This document shows, piece after piece, positions 6,115 to 8,456 of a stretch of 8,456 nucleotides of DNA. The translations under genes and the position numbers were made by a program. The first letter of the stretch is position 1. Each line of letters opens with the position of its first letter. Location of the stretch: NCBI GenBank assembly GCA_029260415.1, contig JAJDDH010000200.1, positions 1-8,456 of the forward strand, read 5' to 3'. Origin of the DNA: Phycisphaerales bacterium (GTDB taxonomy: Bacteria > Planctomycetota > Phycisphaerae > Phycisphaerales > UBA1924). The notes beneath the pieces are model-generated. The model was not told the DNA's origin, did no database searches, and saw nothing but the letters and a program-made list of their open reading frames with translations.

Positions 6115-7315
6115 GCTCGAGCGACGCGACCATCGCGCTCGCGGAGAACCGCTCGGCGCACTCGTCCCGTCCTTGTTGCGCCAGTCGCGCGCGCTCATCG
6201 GGATGCTCCCGGAGTTCACGGATCGCCTCGCCCAGCGCCCGCGTGTCGCCCAGCGCCACGAGTCGCCCGGTGCGTCCGTCGATGCACGCCTCGCGCGTGC
6301 CGTCCACATCGTACGCGACGGGCGTCACGCCGCACAGCAGCGCCTGGGGAACCGTCCGCGGTAGCCCCTCGCGGTAGCTCGGGTGCGCCAGCACGTCCAT
6401 CGCCCGCATCATCGCGGGCACCCGCTCGGGCGGGACGAGCCCGGTGCAGATCACCTGCGATTCCAGGCCCATGGCGCGGACGCGGGCGAGCAGGCGATCG
6501 CGCCACCAGCCGTCGCCGACCCAGAGCAGCGTCCAGTCCTTGTGCGCGCGCAGGTCGTCGCCCAGCGCGTCGAGCACGTCGTCGTGCCCCTTGTGCTGGG
6601 CGAGGCGGGCGACGGTCCCGACGACGAAGTCGCCCTGCTCGATCCCCAGCTCGGCGCGGACCTCGTCTCTCGACTCCCCCGGGCAGGCGCGGAGGAAGGG
6701 CTCGACCTCCATGCCCGAGCGGACGGTGATGTACTGCGCCGGGCGCCCGATCTCGCGATCGAGGAACTGCTGGGTCATCGCGTCGGCGACGCTGACGATG
6801 GTGTGGCACCGCCTGGCCGCGAACCGCTCGGCGAGCGTGTAGACCCGGTTCTTGAGGCGGATCCTGGCGCGTGAGAGCGCGCCGCCCCCGACGGGCATGA
6901 AGGGTGGGCCGTGGATGGTGTGCAGCACACCCGGGCGCGGGCGTGCCTTCCACGCCGCCCATCGCCCCAGGACGCCCGCCTTGGATGAGTGCGTGTGCAC
7001 AACATCAGGACGCACCTCGCGCATCAGGCGTTTGAGGTCGTGGTGGAAGCAGAGGTGGTCCTTGACCGGGCTGAGCTGGCGCACCATGTGGGGCAGCTCG
7101 TGCAGCGTGATGGGCGATGCGCTCCCGTCGCGCGTTACGCGCTCGTTGAACGCCTCGATGCGGGGCAGCATCGAGCCCTCGGGGCCGAAGATCGGGCCGA
7201 ACGCCAGGTGGACCTCGTGCCCGAGCATCGCCTGCCCCTCGCACGTGAGGACGGTGTTCTCCTGGGATCCGCCCAGGATGAGGCGGGTGGAGATGTGCAG
7301 GACGCGGATGCTCAC
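6044..7315 (-). CDS. GT4-type (GT-B fold) glycosyltransferase
   Basis: This 423-residue cytoplasmic enzyme probably transfers a sugar from a nucleotide-sugar donor to a glycan or lipid carrier. The N-terminal acceptor domain has LHISTRLILGGSQENT (6-21, in place of the usual GGAE loop), VVHTHSSKAGVLGRWAAW (105-122) and HTIHGPPF (132-139). The C-terminal donor domain has VVGTVARLAQHKGHDDVLDA (231-250), LLWVGDGWWRDRL (263-275) and the donor-site segment EGLPRTVPQALLCG (316-329). The second Glu of the usual E-x7-E motif is Gln324 here. Donor and acceptor cannot be read from sequence. The start is GTG 7315, giving MSIRVLHIST, a natural start for this fold; it lacks a close ribosome binding site. 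It lies 19 bases after a secreted-protein gene and overlaps the next gene by 71 bases, which points to one operon. Its last ~15 residues are polar and Asp/Arg/Pro-rich. Confidence 0.92.
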   Translation of the reverse strand: MSIRVLHISTRLILGGSQENTVLTCEGQAMLGHEVHLAFGPIFGPEGSMLPRIEAFNERVTRDGSASPITLHELPHMVRQLSPVKDHLCFHHDLKRLMREVRPDVVHTHSSKAGVLGRWAAWKARPRPGVLHTIHGPPFMPVGGGALSRARIRLKNRVYTLAERFAARRCHTIVSVADAMTQQFLDREIGRPAQYITVRSGMEVEPFLRACPGESRDEVRAELGIEQGDFVVGTVARLAQHKGHDDVLDALGDDLRAHKDWTLLWVGDGWWRDRLLARVRAMGLESQVICTGLVPPERVPAMMRAMDVLAHPSYREGLPRTVPQALLCGVTPVAYDVDGTREACIDGRTGRLVALGDTRALGEAIRELREHPDERARLAQQGRDECAERFSASAMVASLEHVYRDALAHARPDDRPNDRPGLD

Positions 7316-7326
7316 GCCCCGAGCAT
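7312..7326 (-). other. Possible 4-codon mini-ORF ending on the glycosyltransferase start
   Basis: ATG at 7326 opens a frame encoding Met-Leu-Gly-Ala, then TGA. That stop overlaps the GTG start of the glycosyltransferase gene as GTGA (7315-7312). A Shine-Dalgarno-like GGTGAG (7339-7334) overlaps the stop of the upstream gene and lies 7 bases before this ATG, but 18 bases before the GTG. It could load ribosomes that then restart on the glycosyltransferase frame. Such short frames also occur by chance. Confidence 0.25.
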
Positions 7327-7334
7327 ACGGCCGC

Positions 7335-8069
7335 TCACCGGCGCCGGCGGCGCCCCGCGAGTGCCCCGACGGCGCCGATCATCGCAACTGTCCCTGGCGC
7401 GGGGATAAGCACAAACTCCACCCTGCGGAACGACGCGACGGCGCTCGACGAGTCGAACGGGTCGGATAGCAGCGCCGCGCTGTGCGCCTCGGCGCGCACC
7501 TCGAGCACCCAGACCCCCACCTCGAGCACGCCCGATGACTCGTACGCGCCCGACGACGCGCGCTCGAACCAGGGCGTCGAGGCGCCCTGGGCCCGGAGGG
7601 TAACGCTGGCGCGGGCTTCCACGTCACCGATCGCGAACGTGGTCAGCTCCCCCGAGAGGTCGTAGGGCGTGTCCTGGCTGAGCTGGAAGATCAGACGCAC
7701 GACCGACGAGGAGTCGGTCACGGCGCTGCCCTGCTGGTCGAGCAGGTCCGCCTGCACCTCCGCGGCGCCATCCGCCCCGAAGCGGATGCCCGCCCCATCG
7801 TGGAACTGGCTGAACTGGATCGCGCCCGCGATGGCGCTGAACCCGAAGCCCGGGGCGCTGGCCGTGACCGCCTGCTGCTCGGCGAAAAACGCGCCCGACC
7901 CGCTCGGCGAGATCACGAACGGCCCGACCGGGGGCCCCTCGCCCTGCGAGTCGGTCGCCTGGGCAAACACCGAGATCGCCCGGTGGTCCTCGAGCAGCAC
8001 GGGCCCGGCGCACGCGAGGGCGGCGCTGCACCCCGCAACCGCGAGCGCCATCAGGCGTTGTGCGCTCAT
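7335..8069 (-). CDS. Secreted protein with PEP-CTERM-like C-terminal sorting tail (paralog 1)
   Basis: This 244-residue protein has an N-terminal signal peptide (residues 1-21, with a plausible AxA-type site ACA before Gly22). The body is rich in small residues and alternating hydrophobic positions, suggesting beta-strands. Residues 222-244 form a tail of IPAPG, a hydrophobic helix and five arginines. This matches the layout of PEP-CTERM signals, which anchor proteins transiently for exosortase processing, with PAPG instead of the classical PEP. A VAGC at 11-14 resembles a lipobox but leaves too short a signal peptide. ATG 8069 overlaps the TGA of the upstream gene as ATGA; an in-frame ATG at 8117 would place an Arg-rich extension before the signal peptide and is less likely. 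The second half aligns with the upstream gene's product. Its molecular role is unknown; extracellular matrix or surface location is inferred. Confidence 0.8.
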   Translation of the reverse strand: MSAQRLMALAVAGCSAALACAGPVLLEDHRAISVFAQATDSQGEGPPVGPFVISPSGSGAFFAEQQAVTASAPGFGFSAIAGAIQFSQFHDGAGIRFGADGAAEVQADLLDQQGSAVTDSSSVVRLIFQLSQDTPYDLSGELTTFAIGDVEARASVTLRAQGASTPWFERASSGAYESSGVLEVGVWVLEVRAEAHSAALLSDPFDSSSAVASFRRVEFVLIPAPGTVAMIGAVGALAGRRRRR

Positions 8070-8456
8070 GCGCGTCGCCGGATCATGAGCAGTGCGCCGG
8101 CGGGGCAGGCCCAGCACAGCGCGCCCGGCGCGGGCACGAGCGCGAAGCGGACATCACGGAACAGCCCCCCCGCGTTGGCGTCGCTCAGCCCGGATCCCAC
8201 CGCCAGCAGCGACGCGTGCGCCTCCATCTCCAGCACCCACGTCCCCGCGTCAAGCTCGCCCGCGGTCGTGAACGCGCCCGCGATGGTCCGCTCGAACAGG
8301 GCCTCGGACTCGCCCAGTTCGAACAGCGCGACGCTGGCGCCTGACGCCGCGCTGCCCAGCGCAAACATGCTCAGGATCCCACTGAGCTCGAACTGCGCCG
8401 TCGCGTCGAGCTCGAAGACCAGGCGGACAGCGTTGGTTGAGGACGCCTCGATGCGC
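8066..8456 (-). CDS. Secreted protein with PEP-CTERM-like tail (paralog 2), N-terminus outside the window
   Basis: The frame is open to the window edge; 129 codons from 8455 plus the stop are visible. The N-terminus, presumably with a signal peptide, is missing. The visible part aligns along its length with the last half of the downstream protein: VRLVFEL against VRLIFQL, LSGILSMFALG against LSGELTTFAIG, LFERTIAGAF against WFERASSGAY, GTWVLEMEAHA against GVWVLEVRAEA, and FRDVRFALVPAPG against FRRVEFVLIPAPG. The tail is VPAPG, a hydrophobic stretch holding two cysteines, then IRRRA. The pair therefore looks like a tandem duplication that has diverged. Its TGA overlaps the ATG of the next gene by four bases (ATGA), so translation is probably coupled. 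An internal ATG at 8368 is not the start, because homology continues upstream of it. A run of seven C (plus strand, 8165-8171) lies inside. Confidence 0.8.
   Translation of the reverse strand, partial: RIEASSTNAVRLVFELDATAQFELSGILSMFALGSAASGASVALFELGESEALFERTIAGAFTTAGELDAGTWVLEMEAHASLLAVGSGLSDANAGGLFRDVRFALVPAPGALCWACPAGALLMIRRRA

Noticed and set aside
6115..6309. 65-codon N-terminal extension of the 660-residue protein
   Set aside because: It is Arg/Ser/Trp-rich, lies fully inside the glycosyltransferase gene in another frame, and would bury the signal peptide.
5333..6364. Plus-strand open frames of 324-343 codons over 4741-6729
   Set aside because: They are antisense to the 660-residue protein and the glycosyltransferase, with Arg/Ser/Ala-biased translations typical of shadow frames.
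8031..8036. Lipobox-like VAGC in the signal peptide of paralog 1, suggesting a lipoprotein
   Set aside because: Only ten residues would precede it, shorter than usual, and a normal AxA site follows; a PEP-CTERM-like tail also fits better with ordinary secretion.
1..8456. A defence, mobile or biosynthetic system
   Set aside because: No nuclease, helicase, transposase, integrase, toxin, CRISPR repeat or modular synthase signature is visible in any credible frame.

Overview
The window is very GC-rich DNA carrying six complete or near-complete genes and two that run off the ends. I read it as chromosomal DNA of a Planctomycetota bacterium, most likely of the class Phycisphaerae. The grounds are the high GC content, secreted proteins ending in a Pro-Ala-Pro-Gly / hydrophobic / poly-Arg tail (a PEP-CTERM-like sorting tail common in that group), weak or absent Shine-Dalgarno sites, and large secreted proteins of no recognisable family. 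The taxonomic call is inference. I see no rRNA, tRNA, CRISPR array, insertion sequence or phage gene.

Left part, 1-4131. A histidyl-tRNA synthetase gene (hisS) runs leftward off the window. A 64-base divergent spacer separates it from a rightward gene for an exported TPR-repeat protein. After a 100-base leader containing two overlapping hairpins comes nuoG, the iron-sulfur subunit G of respiratory complex I. Seven bases further is a small PaaI-type hotdog thioesterase. No other nuo gene is next to nuoG.

Right part, 8456 down to 4132, leftward. Four tightly packed genes look like one transcription unit. In order of transcription they are: a partial secreted protein with a PEP-CTERM-like tail; a second, paralogous secreted protein starting in a 4-base ATGA overlap with the first; a GT4-type glycosyltransferase 19 bases further; and a 660-residue exported helical protein of unknown function, whose signal peptide is encoded in a 71-base overlap with the end of the glycosyltransferase gene. 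The set suggests envelope or extracellular-matrix work: secreted sorted proteins plus a sugar-transferring enzyme.

The two halves meet with no spacer: the stop codons of the thioesterase and the 660-residue protein abut in the palindrome TGATCA at 4129-4134.

Most of this is ordinary housekeeping and accessory content. I do not see a convincing new multi-gene system. The best second-look items are the paralog pair / glycosyltransferase / unknown-protein unit with its unusual overlaps, and the isolated nuoG.
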